Assembly (NCBI GenBank): GCA_024362935.1 | Contig: JANCRA010000007.1 | Location: 16,214,003 to 16,278,002 of the forward strand | Source of the DNA: Setophaga petechia | Lineage: Eukaryota; Chordata; Aves; Passeriformes; Parulidae | Direction: 5' to 3' | Length of the DNA stretch: 64,000 bases | Part shown: piece after piece, positions 46,698 through 60,514 of the stretch | How the letters are laid out: each line of letters opens with the position of its first letter | Numbering within the stretch: the first letter of the stretch is position 1 | The notes under the pieces: generated by a model | The model's database searches: none | What the model was told of the DNA's origin: nothing | What the model saw: the letters and a program-made list of their open reading frames with translations, nothing else | Position numbers and translations under genes: made by a program

Positions 46698-49609
46698 GTA
46701 GCCAAGTCTTATGCTCCTGTCTGACTTTCAGAGGTCACCACAGTGGCCCTCAGCTGTCTTTTGGGTACCTTCTAAATTAAGATTTATATGAAGTTACTTG
46801 CTGACTTTACTATTAAGGGCCAAAGTATGGATTTTCTTCTATAGGCCTTTTGAGTTTGTTGTTTATATTTCAAAAGGAAAAATAATTTTATTTATAAACA
46901 CAAGTCTGTTGGTTAAAATCTGAAGGAAAGAGTCCGCAATTACGGTGAGATGGAAGGAATATAAGAGGGGAAACTTGGACTTCAAAAGCAAGAAATCTGT
47001 GCTGGAATCAATCACACGTTTATCCAAACTCCAGTCATGAAATGGAAACAAATTTGCCATATAAAAGGTAGCGTAATTACTGGTTGCAGCAAGCTGTTTC
47101 TCCTAAAAATGTTTCTTTCTCCAAAGAACATAGGCCCCTGCTTTATCCCACACAGGTTCAACAATCCTAGTGACTTCCTCCTCCCACAGACCTTTTATCT
47201 CTGAGTTCTTGGTCTCCTTGAGAGCTCAGTGAGCAGTCTCTTGCCTTAGGCTTCAGAGTTAGGCTAAAGAAATGCCACTCTTAAATATGACAAAGTGTGA
47301 TTAATTGCACAAGCAGGACCTGAGCCAGTTGATGTGAATCTGCTTAGGGAAGTTAAGCAGGGATTACTTTAGAGTGGTATTGGATGGACCAAGCTGACCA
47401 ATAGAAGGAAATAAAGAAGACTTCCCAGGTCTCCAAGTCCACAGGTTGATTTGTCCATTGCTGTACTTTTACATGAGCTCAGTATAATGGAAGATGCTTT
47501 CCTCTGCCTCTCCATAGTTCATTGAGTTCATTGACCATTTTCTTCTAAAGCAAGGATTTGCTGTTTGAGCATACCTTTGCTAGGGCTGGGTGGAAGACAG
47601 AACTTTTTAAGGCGGGACATCTTGGCATTTTCAGGAGATTTTAGAAGCCTCATGAATACATCAATATCTTGGGCTAGCCTGTTTTTTTGCACATTGGCAT
47701 TGCTAGCCAGGTGTTTTCTTGGAACAGGCAGTAGCATTGGGTGTTTCAGAAGAACCAGTGTGCTGGAGTACCCAGCTGGAGACTGGACAGAGTGCTTGTG
47801 ACTAGTGTAAGTCAGTTTGCTTTGCCTGTCTTGGGGTACAATAGGCAGTACTTCGTGTCTTGACCAGTCATTTCATCCATTCTCTTGCTGTTTCTCACTG
47901 TGTGCTGTGTTGGTCTGAAGGCTGTAGAAGTGAGCATCTCTTTCCTCTTCACTTTCAGTAATGCAGTAAAGGAGCTCAGATGTGCTTGTCTTGGCTGTTT
48001 CATTAGAGAGACCTGACATCAAAGCTTTCTAACAATTCCGCCTGCTTAGGGAACAGATATAAAGACTGCACAAGTAGTTTAATCCATTGACCTTTTGTCA
48101 GTATTTAGTTATATCAGTGACCCTTTATGGAGGTATTGCAGGTATGGGACTTGGTAGGATTTGTTGTTAACGTTCCCTGGGTTGAGGCGGGTGCCCTGTG
48201 CAGCACCTTACTTTCTGCCTTGTGCTGCTCTCTCTTCTTCGTATATTCCTTGCTTTTAACCATGTGTGGCAGCACTGTAGTCCTCTCATCCATGTGTCAA
48301 AAGTTGCAGGCAGGAAGTTTTACAGGTGCATCTAAAATGACTGGATTTTTTTTTTTTGTGATAGGGAGTGGGAAAATCACTGTAACATTATCTTCAGGCC
48401 AGAGGGAAAGATGGATTAGATGAAGGATAAGCTGTTCTGTTATTTCTTTGGATTCTATGAAATACTTATGATAATGATTTGGAGGAGACACCAGTACAGT
48501 CTTGGTCATTTTTAACTGTGGGTACAACTGTGTTTTTCCCAGGGTTCCATTTGTCTTGTAATTTCACAGCCAAGAGTCATGAGGGAAGTTTTCAGAACTG
48601 CGTGACATACAAAGTAGAATTTAAAAAATTGCAAAATGTATCGTCATTAGCCTGAAACTCGGAGTTTGTGGCCTGACCTTTTTTTCTTGGTATGAGTATC
48701 AGCTAGCCAGCTTCTGTTTCTGAAATCCTTAGCATCCAGCATGTACACCAGTGCTGTTGATGCAGCTAATTGAGACTCTGCTCCTTCGAGGTTCTTTTCC
48801 TTTTCTTGCCATGTTCCTTCTGGTACATTTGTACACTTGGGAAACCAGGGTAAAAAAATCTGTCACATTTTCAGGGCATGAGGACAGTTAAAACTTCAAT
48901 AGCTGTGCCACAGGGATTGCATTGGGCACAGGACTTACTTAAACTCCTTCATTCTTAAGACAATGAATGACATGACTGCAGAATTTGCAGCTGTGGTGCC
49001 TCAGTATTACAGCATTTAAGGCTTTGTCTTACAGAGATCTAACTAGCTGGAGTGTTTTAGACCAGTTCCCTGACCTTGGTGCATCTGTAGTGGAGATGTT
49101 ACACGTGGTATAGACTTGACATAATTTGCTCTTAATTCTGATGCATTTTGTGCTTTGGGTAATTCTGCCTTCATCCTAAACTTCTGTATCAAGGTAAGGC
49201 AGTTCTGATATGGTCCATTAAGACTTGTTGCTCCGACGGTACAAGTGAGCATCCTGCACTGTAAACAAACTAATACCAGTGCAGGGACTCAGAGCAACAT
49301 CCTACACAGTGTCTTTATTGCTATTTTTATCATCTATTTGCTTTCACACTTTTTTCTGTATTTTTCTTGTCTAAATGGGCAAACTTATAATGCATCCTCA
49401 TTTGCCTGAGATCTCAGCCCTTGAGGGACAATTCCTGAAAGCAGGAGCAAGGGCAAGAAGAGACATAAAAGTCAATCCTAGGGGAATCAAATGGAAACAC
49501 CTGAGCCCTACTAGTGATTGTGACTACCTCTCTTGCTTGCCCACTTGCACGAAGATGGTGCTGTTCAGTGCAGGCTTTGTGCCCACCAGGAGATGAGCAG
49601 CAGGAATGC

Positions 49610-49850
49610 TGTGGGCTTAAGAGGCGGTTTGCAGCACCCATCATCGACTGGCAGCAGCATTTATCTAGGCCAGCAGGGATGCAGGGAGTGAGTGACTCAC
49701 TCGAGGATTCATGCGCGCTTTCCCCCTCTCCTCCCCCACCCGGCGCAGCTGTGCCTTGGTCATCAGCCATTTGGGAACTAGCAGCTTTATTTGGTTGCTG
49801 TTTGCAGTGGGCAGTTTCTGTTGGGGTTGTTAATTTTATCAACTGCTTTC
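49610..49850. promoter_or_regulatory. Candidate intronic regulatory element with AP-1 palindrome
   Basis: The perfect palindrome GAGTGAGT-G-ACTCACTC (49686-49702) is centred on a consensus AP-1 site (TGACTCA, 49693-49699). It is followed by a locally CpG-richer stretch (GCGCGC near 49713 and CCCGGCGCAGCTG near 49739) containing an E-box CAGCTG. The stretch reads like conserved non-coding DNA, but conservation cannot be measured here. Confidence 0.35.
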
Positions 49851-52800
49851 AAAGCTAACTGACTTCAGAGAAGACTTAAAATTGCCTTTGCTGTGCTGTT
49901 CTCCTTCTCTGCTCGTAGGGCTGTCACCCAAGCAGCTGATCTGGCACTGAACTTGGCTGAGGAGGTGAGAACAAGCAAATGGGCTGGAGGCAGAAACTTC
50001 CTGAGCTGATCCGCCAGCAGCATGGTCACTGTTTTGGAGGGTGGCTCTTGTGGTTAGGCTGAGTGCCCTCTCTGGGCACCTCCTTGGCTGTGAGGATTGG
50101 AGGGTCTTATGGCTTTGGTCCAGCACAGAGAAACGTGTTTCAGTGTGTGGTGGAGGACTGAATATGGGTAGAGTGTGAAGAACATGGAATTGTTTAAATA
50201 ATTGTAAAATGAAAAACAGATTCATTTGTTATTACAACAGTTGCTAAACTAATCAGAAGTTGCCAAACTTAATTTCTGCTGAACTGTGGGTGACATGGTC
50301 AGTAAGGCTGCTGAGGATTATGGCCCATGAAGGAGAGCAGCCTGCCCTGGGCATCCACTGTGCTGCCTTTTGCTCCCATTCACCAAGGCCAACAAATCAC
50401 GTCTCTGAGTTGGGCCTTCTCAGTTCACATAATCTCATTTTCCTTATGCTGCCCCTTTTGGTGGGTTCTCTGTCCTTCCCATGCTCCATACACGTGGCTT
50501 TGTCTTCCCTCTGGACACTTCTTTAGTTGTCTTTGTCTCCTGTCTCTCTTCCTGTCTACAAGTGCCGTTAATATTTTTCTTTTAGAAGCACATTTTATGC
50601 TTGCATTTCCCAGGGCCTGGAGGACACGCTTTCTAGGCCTTCCTGCCCGCTGGCTGCTGTCACTCCAGATCCTGGCTGTGTTAGATATAAGCAGCTTGGG
50701 AGACTTGCTGTCCCTAAGTCCTGAACACTGCTGCTTGCTCTGCCACTGCTCCCCTCCTCTGCTGGGTCACAGAACCCAGGAACCTCTTTTTCTGCAGAGA
50801 CCAGTCCTACAGCACAGGTGACTAGTTAGTTAGTTATTTATTTTAGGTAATGGGCCATACTGCTTTTTTCCACGTTTCCCAGCTGTCTGTGAGCTTGTGA
50901 GCTATGTATTTCTGTGCTGAGGCTGCAGCAGTATCTTCACAGTATACACCTGTAGTTGTCCTCTGCCTGCTGTGCTGGAGGGCTGCACTACTTGGATACT
51001 CTTCTTGACAGAAGAACTGAAGAAAAGGAGAGAGGCTTAGGAAGGGGCAGGGTTCACCTTTGCTAGCATTGCCCTTGAAACAAAGATGGAGCTTCAGTGA
51101 TAGGATGAGCAAGATCCCAAATCTTATTTTGCTAGACCAGCTGTCCAGGTAGAGATGGCAAAAAAAGTGAGCATAAGGACACATTTTTACTGTGCTGTCT
51201 GTTGCCAATTGTGCCTGTTCAGAAGCTTCTTCTACCAGGGAGTGCTGCAGTCTGCAGCCCACCTTTGTGCTCTCAGATCTCATACTGGACTGTGAAGACT
51301 CCTCAGGCACTGGCCATAGACACGACCATGATCTGCTGTCTTTATTGGATTTGAAATTCAAACTCTTTGTGGAAATAACATTTGTAGGGCAGAAGTGTTC
51401 CTTTTAGGTCAAAACTGAGGCTGCCTGGTGGGTAATGTGGAGAAGATTTTTCTGCCACTCTTCTCATTTATGTCTTCTGTAGACAAAGGAGGGTTTAGTC
51501 TTCAGACACCTTGGCTTCACATCTTAACCACCACGTTATTAAAACTGAATCTCAGCAGAGAAAGTTCCTTTATAGCCATCAGTGTTAGTGCTTTAATAAC
51601 TGTTTCACTGCGTCTTCTTTCTCCATATGGCAAACCACCCTTTCCCCTCTCATTTTTTGCATCAGATAGGCAGCAATTTACAGAACTGTGCGCTCTGAGA
51701 TAACATGAGGGCTACGGTTTCAATCCCTCTTGTTCAGTCTTTGTGGCGGGGTGGACTTCATCAGTTGGAATGTTCTGGGTGTGTTGTCTGTTAATCAGCA
51801 AATCTGACCATCTCTTGGGATTCAGTAAGTGTCTGTTGACTTGATATGGTGCTGTGCAATTCAATGCCAAAATGTACCACATAATTTAGATCCAAATCAC
51901 AGCAAGAGACTTGGTGTGGGGGAGCTGTAGATGACCTTAAAATTGGTATTACGGTAATGTAGCAGCATTAAATGCCTCCAGGCAAACAAGATCTAAACTG
52001 ATCTAGCCAGGAGCATTAAACATTGATCAAAACAAGAAATTAACTTAGCCAGAGAATAAATCAAAACTGTAGCATAGCAGCTGCTTTTTTGGAAAAAGGT
52101 GCAAGTCAGGTGCCTCATTCCCTAAGAATCTGAAAGCAAGCATGGTAATGGAACAGGGTGACCACTTTCAAGCTGTTGTGCACACCAGATTGTCCAAATC
52201 TGGAGCTTTCATGTGAAGGAAGCTATTTTCAGGCTGTGCTCTTGTCAAGTGCAATGCAGTCTTTGTTGGGCGGCAGTTCCCAAAGAGACTAAATGTGTGT
52301 TTTTTTAAAAGAAAAATATTTTTTTTCCAATTCTGAACACCAGACTCATAATAAAAATTCCTTAGGTCCTAGCATGCCATTGAAGTCAGATTTCAGGCTT
52401 CCCAGAGTGAGACATGATGAGGTATCACAGCAGTACTAATGCTACCCCTATCAATTTTTGCTTTGAGTGTTCAAAATCCATTAGATCTGAACTGCATTGT
52501 TTCTCTCTTCATTTCTCTTTCTGCAGAGGGATGAAAAACAGCGTAGTGAAAGGCTCAGGTTCCAAAGATCTGAGTTTGTTCACAGACTTGTCACTGACAT
52601 TCTCTGGTTTCAGTACCCCTGCTTTTCTTCTCCAGCTCTTTAAAGGTAGAGAAAGAAACCTCATGCTTCAAGGTTTTCTGGCCTTAGAGTAAATCTTTGT
52701 TACACACCTAGAGATTCTCCAAAAAAAGATACTATGGAAGTAGTTGTTAATTTATGAGCATATTTTGTTTGTTTTCTAGCTTTTTTTCCCCCACCATTTA

Positions 52801-55800
52801 ATTCTCTGGTTTTTAGAAATTTACCAGAATTTCTATTTTCCCAAATCTCTGCTTGTACTGTGTAGGTTCAGGGGCAATTCAAGAGAGGTGTCTAAAGGGC
52901 ACCTAAGGAAATACATTATTGTACAGCTCTGTGCGAGCTAAGAGGTGCTGCCATTCATGTTATCCTGTCCATCTCATTGCAGAAAGCATATGGGACCCAT
53001 GCAAAATTTAGACTGTGAATTTTTTTTAAAATCACTTATTCCCTCCCCATGTCTCTGTGAGAGCATGTTGGGATACTCTGTATTTAAGCATGCATCCTAC
53101 AGCCAGCCTCTTGGATCTAAAACATTCCCCCTCAACTTTCTAACCAAATATTGTGGTGTGTTTGTGCAACTTCTCCCTTTCTCTGTGTGAGAGCCGTAAC
53201 CTTGGCGGGAGAGAGGAACTCCTTGAATGTTTGCCTTCAGTGGATGCACTGGGATGCAAAGCTGATGTCCCACCTCTTTTTGGACCTGATGGTTGGCTGT
53301 AAGCATGTGAGCTGCCAGATTCCTCTGTTGTGCATTTGCTCTACAGCTCTGCTGTGTGAGTGTCAGGGGGAAGGGGCTGTGGTAAAGGAGGGGTGTGGGT
53401 GGAGGATCTGCTCTTGGTCTTAGTGAAGTTTCTGGTAAGCTGGTCACATGAAGCAAAAAACATCAGCTCCCTTCCCCCATACACCAGAGTGTTTCTTGGC
53501 TCTGCACCCAAACTAGCAGCTGATCACGTGATTTACTTGTAAAATGCAGTTTTTTAAAAAAATGGTGCCCTTGCAGATGGGAAACTAGGGATGGGAGAGC
53601 TGGGCTGGGGCTGCCTGAGTGCAGCTGGGGCTTCCATCAAAGGGAACAGGGATGACTCCCTGTGGGTTGCTGAAACTGGGGGGATGTGGGGCTGCAGAGG
53701 AAAGTGTAAGAGGCAAAATGGAGCAGAACGTGCTGAACCACAGCCTTACCGGGGAGGGAGGTGGGCGTGCTGCATGTGGGGCAGGCACAAGGAAAGGGAA
53801 GGCTCTGTTGCACGTGGTGTGAGGGACTGTGCTTTGAGAGTTGGGCTGCACAGATACTCTGAATGAAGGTCTTCTTGCAAGAAACAGGCTGAAATGTTCG
53901 TGACAGAGAGTTGTAGTCATTTTTGTTCTGGTTTGGTGCAAGAAAGGGAAGTTTGTTTGACCATTCACAGCTGGGTAGCTCAGTGTCTTCTGTTTTGAAA
54001 ACTTCATTCATTTTGCTAGTTGTGTTTGTACCCCACCGTTCTTCTTTTCACTGGGATATAGGCTTTTGAAAGTTTTTAAATTACACTAAGCTAATATGCC
54101 CAAGAAGAGCTAAAATAAGCTGTTATGCTCATCTCACACTTAGTGGGGACCTTCCAGGAAATACCACCAATGTGCCAGGCTGGCCAGCGGGGCAATCACA
54201 CCATTCTTAGGGAGTGTGCTATTGCACAACATTTCTTCTGTGTCAGGGCTGTGATGGGTGGACTAATGCCCCCTGACCACAGCAGATAATATTTGTGCCC
54301 TTTGCTGTGCTGCTATCAGCCTGACAGAATTTGTGGTTGGTGATCTTCCTTGCTTCACATTAGGAGGAAGGTGGCTGCATTTTTGTTCTTGTCAGCTGGA
54401 GGATGTATTCCTTCAGAGGGGAGCTACATTCTGCTGCTGTGGGAATGGCTGCCAGGACCTCCCACTGCAGTACTGATTTTCCCTGTGTTCCATCCCACCC
54501 TGAGCAAGGAAGAAGTTCATAAAGCAAGAAATGGCATTCTTTGCAGTAGCCAATGGAATAGGTGGAGTTGGTGAATGATGGGTAATTTTAATGGTCAGTT
54601 TGTAGAATTCTTAATTATTGCAGCAGACTGTAGGTACCAAGTTGGTGGGTGTAGGTGTCAGTCTAGTACACAGCTTTGCAGGCAACCTCTGAGCTGAAAC
54701 ATTTCCTTCCTACCCGTTCACCACCAAGCCTGGAAGGGTACTTCCTTCTATGACTTGCCTCCATTGTGTTGACATGAAATAAACGTGATGGTTAGCAGGA
54801 AAGAAGAGGAAGAATGAAATTCAAGTCAGAGGCTCTTGGAAATTCTTCATTGGTTTTTAGCAACTAAAGTAAATATTTGATGGGAAAGGCAGATAATAAA
54901 GCAGAGCTGGCGCAGGCCTTGTATATCCCACTGGTGGCATGGGAAAGATGACTGGGGAGATGGAGAGATGTTTATCTTCCCAGCAAGAGAGACTGATATG
55001 CCCTCAGAAATGTGGACCACAAACGGGGCTCGTGTGTGAGATGGCATGTATGTCATGTCAGATTTTATTGAAGACTCTAACTGGGGTCTCAGTGGTGCTT
55101 TGGCTTCTGTCAGTTGTTCTGCAGGCAGGTATCCTCCACTCTCCTAATGCAGTCATGCTGCTGGCTCATTTGTCAGTGGCTGCATTGACACCAGGGCTTC
55201 CAGCTGAATCCACTGGGCTTTGCTTGGCTCATTGCACTTTGCTGAGTAAGACTGGGAACAATAAAGCTTTTAAAACAGCCAGAAGGGCAGGGTTGCAGGT
55301 GCCTGTGGCTAGTGGGGAGGGGGCTGTGTGTGGTGTGGAGGGATGTCTCATGAAGGGGTTTACAAAATGCTTCCCTGAGTGCTGTAGAAAGGTCAGAAGG
55401 AGTTCCCTTGCCCAGATTCTGAGTTTATCTCAAGTTTGAAGCCAAGGACTATGTCCTGCAGTGGATGGCTGGAGTGCTTGCTCTCTCCCCTTCCTGAATG
55501 CCCATGCAGCTGTATTTCGTGTTGCTTTGCAGTGCTGGCTTTGGTCAAACTGTGGGATCTTCTGGAGGTGAGAACCTGCAGAACCTGGTTATCACACTCT
55601 CTGAGATAGTGAAACACACATATGGCTTTATCTGTGCCTTTGTAGGCAGAGAATGGCATGTTAGGCTTGAGCACACTTAATCTGCTCACATCATTAATTG
55701 TGACAGAGATCACTCTCACCTGTAGCAGTGAGCCTGTGCTGATTCATTAATTTGACCTCCTTTGATTCTTGAAGTTCCTGGAAAGTTGCTGGCGGCTGCA

Positions 55801-57452
55801 AGAGCCCAAACTCCTCACTTCCTCTTCATGTGCACATTGGTGTGCTGCTGGTTTGCTTTGTAAGGTGTGCAGTAGGTAATACTCAGGGTATGTCTTCCTG
55901 TTGAAAACAAGTGGAATCCTCTTTCTTTTACCAGGTCCACCTGGTGGATAATTCAAAGAAAAATTCTCAACAAGTTGTTAGCTGATAAACTGAGAAATAT
56001 ACATGTGAATAGAAAAGGCAGCTTTGAGTGACACCAAGTGTAGAAAGTGCAATGTCAAAGGTGCACACTATGACTTTTTAAAAAAGATTCCTCTCTTCTA
56101 GGTGTTTTTAATAGCTTTTTTGCTTTGGCCACTGTTGTATACATATTAATATCTACCTTCAGTCGGATTATCTTTGCAAGGTAAGTACAAGGTAATGAAA
56201 TGCAGGAAAAGAGAATAAATTGCCATGGCCCACTCTTCAGGGTGCTCATTTGAGATACAAATGGAATTACTTAAACCATCTTGATTTCTACTCTGTGATG
56301 TTCAAAGTCTAATTTCTGTGTACTTGAAGAGAAAAGTAGAGACTGTGCTAAGTTTATGTAGGTTGTTTATTTTAATTTGTTTGTTTTGGTTTCTCTGTAC
56401 AGTAATACCGAGGGGTTCACAGATACTGGTGTGTGTAAACAGAGCTTGTGACCAATGGTGTGGACTTAAGGTTGTCTTTAAGATCTGTGTGTATACGTAC
56501 TGCTGGGGTCATATTACACTTTTACACATGGAGTTGTTTGTTTCTGGGAAGTAGTGAGAGCATGGGAAAAGACTATTACAAGGTGTTGATGTTAGTGGTT
56601 TTACTGAAGGAAAGGCTTTCAGAAAATATGTTTGCTGGCATTTCTTGAAAGAAATCTTATATTTGTTTATTGTGTCATGTTGGCACTTGAACCTCCTCCT
56701 TCTGTCTGTAGCTGATGGCAAGAGATGAGGATTTTGCCACTGTCTTGTTTCTCTAGCTTTCACTGGCTGAGAAAAGTGGAGCTTGGCTCTTTCATCCTCA
56801 CACGTGGCTCCAGACATGTGTTCCCCTTGGTGACTTTGTGACTCTTGCACAGTTGCTACCACAGAGGTGCTGGAGGTGCTGTTTGGGTGTGGGAGCCCCT
56901 CTGCCCTTGCACTTGGGACGTGGTGGCACTGGGATCATTCTGCACTGACAGGCTAGAAAACAGACTCTGGCTTTCAGAAATGTTGCCTGCAATGGCAGTA
57001 GTATGCTGCTACAGATTTATTAATTTTAGCTGGTCTTTGAAATGGCAGTGTAGAAACACTGAAATGAAAAGGAGAGAGGAAGGGGTCATTATATGCTTAT
57101 TTTCTTTGCATTTCTTTTTAGGCATCTGCTCCTAGCTCTTGTCAGAAAGGATATACTGAATCCATGGGAGCCTCTGGTCATTCCTAAGGCCTATGATGAT
57201 TTTTATGTTTGTTTCTACTAATTCTGCAGTTGGGAAAGTGGTGTCAGTCTAGGACTTGCTGGTATCCCTGTTTAAGGTGGTGGTTGGGTATGGCATAGTG
57301 TCCTCTGCTACCCTGTTGCAAATGCTGAGACGTGTCAGTTGTTCCGTAGTACAGTCTTGCTGGAAAAAATGAGAGAATATGGGGCAAAGTCTGTGTCTTG
57401 AAGTGCAGGGTGAGGGAGCAAACTCTTTTGCTGGGAATGTCTCAGAGAGGAA

Positions 57453-57466
57453 GTTTAAATTTAAAC
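57453..57466. other. 14-bp perfect palindrome
   Basis: GTTTAAATTTAAAC is its own reverse complement. It is AT-rich with no flanking structure, and is probably incidental. Confidence 0.85.
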
Positions 57467-59589
57467 GAGCATGAAGGAACCTGAAGGTTCAGACTAGTCT
57501 CACACTACAAAATGTATTTGATGTAAATTCGATTTCTGTCTTGAAGCAACTCAAATGGTATCTTAGCAGCTGGCACCAATTGACTATCTCCCGGAATTGG
57601 CATGATGACAGCAATCAAACGGAATTTATTGCTTTGAGTTTGATTCTTCTTCCGGACTCTTCCCATTCTCAGAAATGTAATCTAGAATGTGTTCTCACAG
57701 GAATGATAGTTGTAAGCCTCCTTTAACAGCAAGGACAGAGCATGGTCCTAATGCAGGATGAAGACAGGTAGACTGCAGTACTGAGCACCCAGATTGTATA
57801 TTCCAGTTGAGAATAGAAATATTATGCATTTGTAAAGGGAGGAACACTTTTTTTTTTCTTTATGACATAGATTCTTATCACAGAGCTGATTCACATCTAA
57901 GTGTTAGTTTTCTTGATGCTTCTTTTTATTGCTTTAGGAAAGAATCTGCCTTTCCCCTAAAGTGGCTAAAATTTAGGCTGCTAAGGGTTATCCCCTGCTC
58001 CTTTATCTTTTTCCTTCCTTAAGGCAGGTGTACTAAATAAAGAGTGAGCTTTAGCCACAAGACCTGCTGAAGTTTGATGCATTGTGGAAAATCAGGACTA
58101 TGGTGGTTTTGGTCTGCTGTCTCCTGTACTCAGGCAGGGTTGTTGTTTTAACCTTCCCAGTCAGAGTTTCTTACAGCAGTGGCTTTACTGATTGTGCACA
58201 GCCGTTTCTGTCCATCCATTGTGCATGAAGAGTCCTGCCTCAGTGAGTGGAGTGCATATTGTGTTGTGTGCTAACACAGCCATTCCTATTTTCTATTTAA
58301 GTAAATCAAAATCAAAAGCCATCCCAAAGAAATCCCAGTTCTTTTAAAAGGCATTTTCTCATCAGGTAGTTCTAAAGAAACCCAGCAGTAATGTCACTGA
58401 AGTGACGGTGCTATGTCTGCAGAGCAATGATGTTAAAGGTACTTGAGTTAAATGTAAGTTTACATGCTGAACAGAGATAGAAAAATCATACTATATAAAG
58501 GACTGATAAAGATAAATAGATATTCACACTTTAGTTTGTGTATCCAAACACAAGTAAGTTTTGTCCTTTTTTTAAGCACCGTCTTCTTAAGCATTTACAT
58601 TTTAAGTTTTGCTACAAAAGAGATTCATAGACTGCACTTTCCTGTCTGTGTAGATACTCATTGCTTCAGACTGCAGATAGAATAATTTTCCAAATAGCAA
58701 GATTATTTTTTTTTGGCTGGAAAACAGTAAATGAATATTAGATGAGTGTTTGTAATATCCTGTACTTAAGTTTTAAGCATCAGCTATTGTTCAGGGCTAG
58801 ACAGCTCTGTAACGTAGCAGGAAAAGAGCTTAATGAAATCCAATATTTGGAAGCAGGAGGTAGATGAATTCAGACTTGGAACAGCAGTGCCGAATTTTAA
58901 CAGGAAGGAGAGCTAACATTTGCAGTAATTTCTGTGGGTGTATGACTTTATTTATCACTTGTATTCTTGAATGTGAACCCTTATGCTTTCTAAAGGATAT
59001 ACTTTGTTTTAGGCAGATTATGGAAATTACTGGTTGAATGTCAGAGCTTTGTGAAAGGTTAGAAATAGGCCCAACCTAGCATCCCAGGCCTAGAATCCTG
59101 CAAGGTAGGTCAGATGTGTTGTTGTGCTCCTGTTAGCTATGAGATATAGTTCCGCTGTGCATTAGGAATAAACACCTCCACTCCACAAATGACTTGCAGA
59201 AATAAGTTTTGTCTTTAGGGCAGAGGGAGGAGAAATTATTTCTTTGCAAGCTCTTGGTAAGGAAGGGATCTTTTAATTGTTATTTTAATACAATTAAGAC
59301 TACTTTGCATTTTAAAGTTCAGACAGATCCTGTATGAGAAAAGTGTTAAAGCAAACCCATTCACTGCTCTGCTGGACTCAAAAAATATTGGATATTTTGT
59401 CTCCTGCTGGTAATAAACCTTTGTTAGAGCAGAGTTAGGTAGAAAATTGAGGTTCTGTGTTTATTCCTTATGCATTTGGGTACCAGGTTGTTCCCTGTAA
59501 GTACTGAATTGGCTCTGGTGCTGGTTTGATCAGAGTCAAATGTTTACACCATGCCAAAGGCCACCAGGTGCTGAAGACCTTTGGGGATG

Positions 59590-59900
59590 CAGTGTTTATC
59601 AAGTCACTGGCTGGGCCGTGTGCTGGTGCTCCTGCAGGAGCGGGAGCTGTGATCCCGTAGGGCAGGCGGCAGGAAACCCGCCCAGCCTGACCTTTCGCTG
59701 CTCCCAGTTGTGGCGGCCGCCTGCTGCAGGCTGGTGCTCCCAGGGCTGGAGTGTGCTTTTTCTCTGTGAGTTGTGCTTGAGTTGGCCTGTTTTGTTGCCC
59801 CGGAGACAGAAGAGTATGGTATGCTTTTCCCCCGACCAGAAATAGTTTCCTGTACCTTGTGACCGGAGTGCTGTACTCCTCCTCTGGTCTCCGGCCAGGC
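59590..59900. other. GC-rich, CpG-enriched patch 2.4-2.7 kb before exon 3
   Basis: CpG and G+C rise sharply here (for example GAGCGGGAGC, GGCAGGCGGCAGG, TGGCGGCCGCCTGC near 59711-59724). The rise leaves both strands open (159 codons on the minus strand at 59468-59947), with no recognisable protein. It could be a small CpG island, an alternative promoter or a decayed GC-rich insert. Confidence 0.35.
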
Positions 59901-60504
59901 TGTGTGGTGCTGGAGGGATGGAGTGTGGGGTGGTGACCTCTTGTCACAAGTTCTGGTGTGGCTGCTGCCCATGAACACTAGCTGCCCTGCCAGCTCCCCT
60001 CCCTCTGCACGACGGTGTAGGATTTCAGGGGAGCAATTGCTCTTGATTTACATCTCCCATGGCATTTTGATGGTTATGTCATTTTGTTTGAGCCTTGCTC
60101 CTGTCAGCTGTCTGTCCTGACTGTCAGGACTTGGGAGCTGAATAGCACGTGGTGAGCTCTTGCCTCTTCTTCCCCCTTTGCTCAGCTGTTTTTGCTGCCT
60201 GCTTCTCTGTGTCCTTGTACTTGGGAACAGATTCTGAGCAAGTATAGCTGTGCACGAGGGCAATGTGATCTGGGCAGATGAAGGATCCCCTTCCGTAGGA
60301 GTTCCAAGTAGAGCTGAGAGGGAAAGTGGGGAATTTGCAAGGCCAAAGCACGCAAGCAGGCTGTGGATGGTTTATCTTAAACTGTTGTCCTGCTTGGAGA
60401 ATCTGTCCTGAGTGCAGAGTATGCAGCGCTGTCTGTTACTTTGCTACTGTGTTTTGCAAAATTTCATTTGTGGGAGATGCTGCTAAAAGGGAAGCAAAGA
60501 CACA

Positions 60505-60514
60505 CCCCCCCCCC
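60505..60514 (+). repeat. C10 homopolymer
   Basis: Ten consecutive C residues following CACA. This is a low-complexity run. Confidence 0.85.

Noticed and set aside
45400..46780. Several open frames across 45400-46780 and 30691-31477
   Set aside because: They are translations of CR1 and LTR sequence in non-native frames or the antisense strand, not genes.
54939..55439. Plus-strand open frame of 166 codons
   Set aside because: No recognisable domain; the hydrophobic stretch is not part of a coherent fold, and there is no supporting context.
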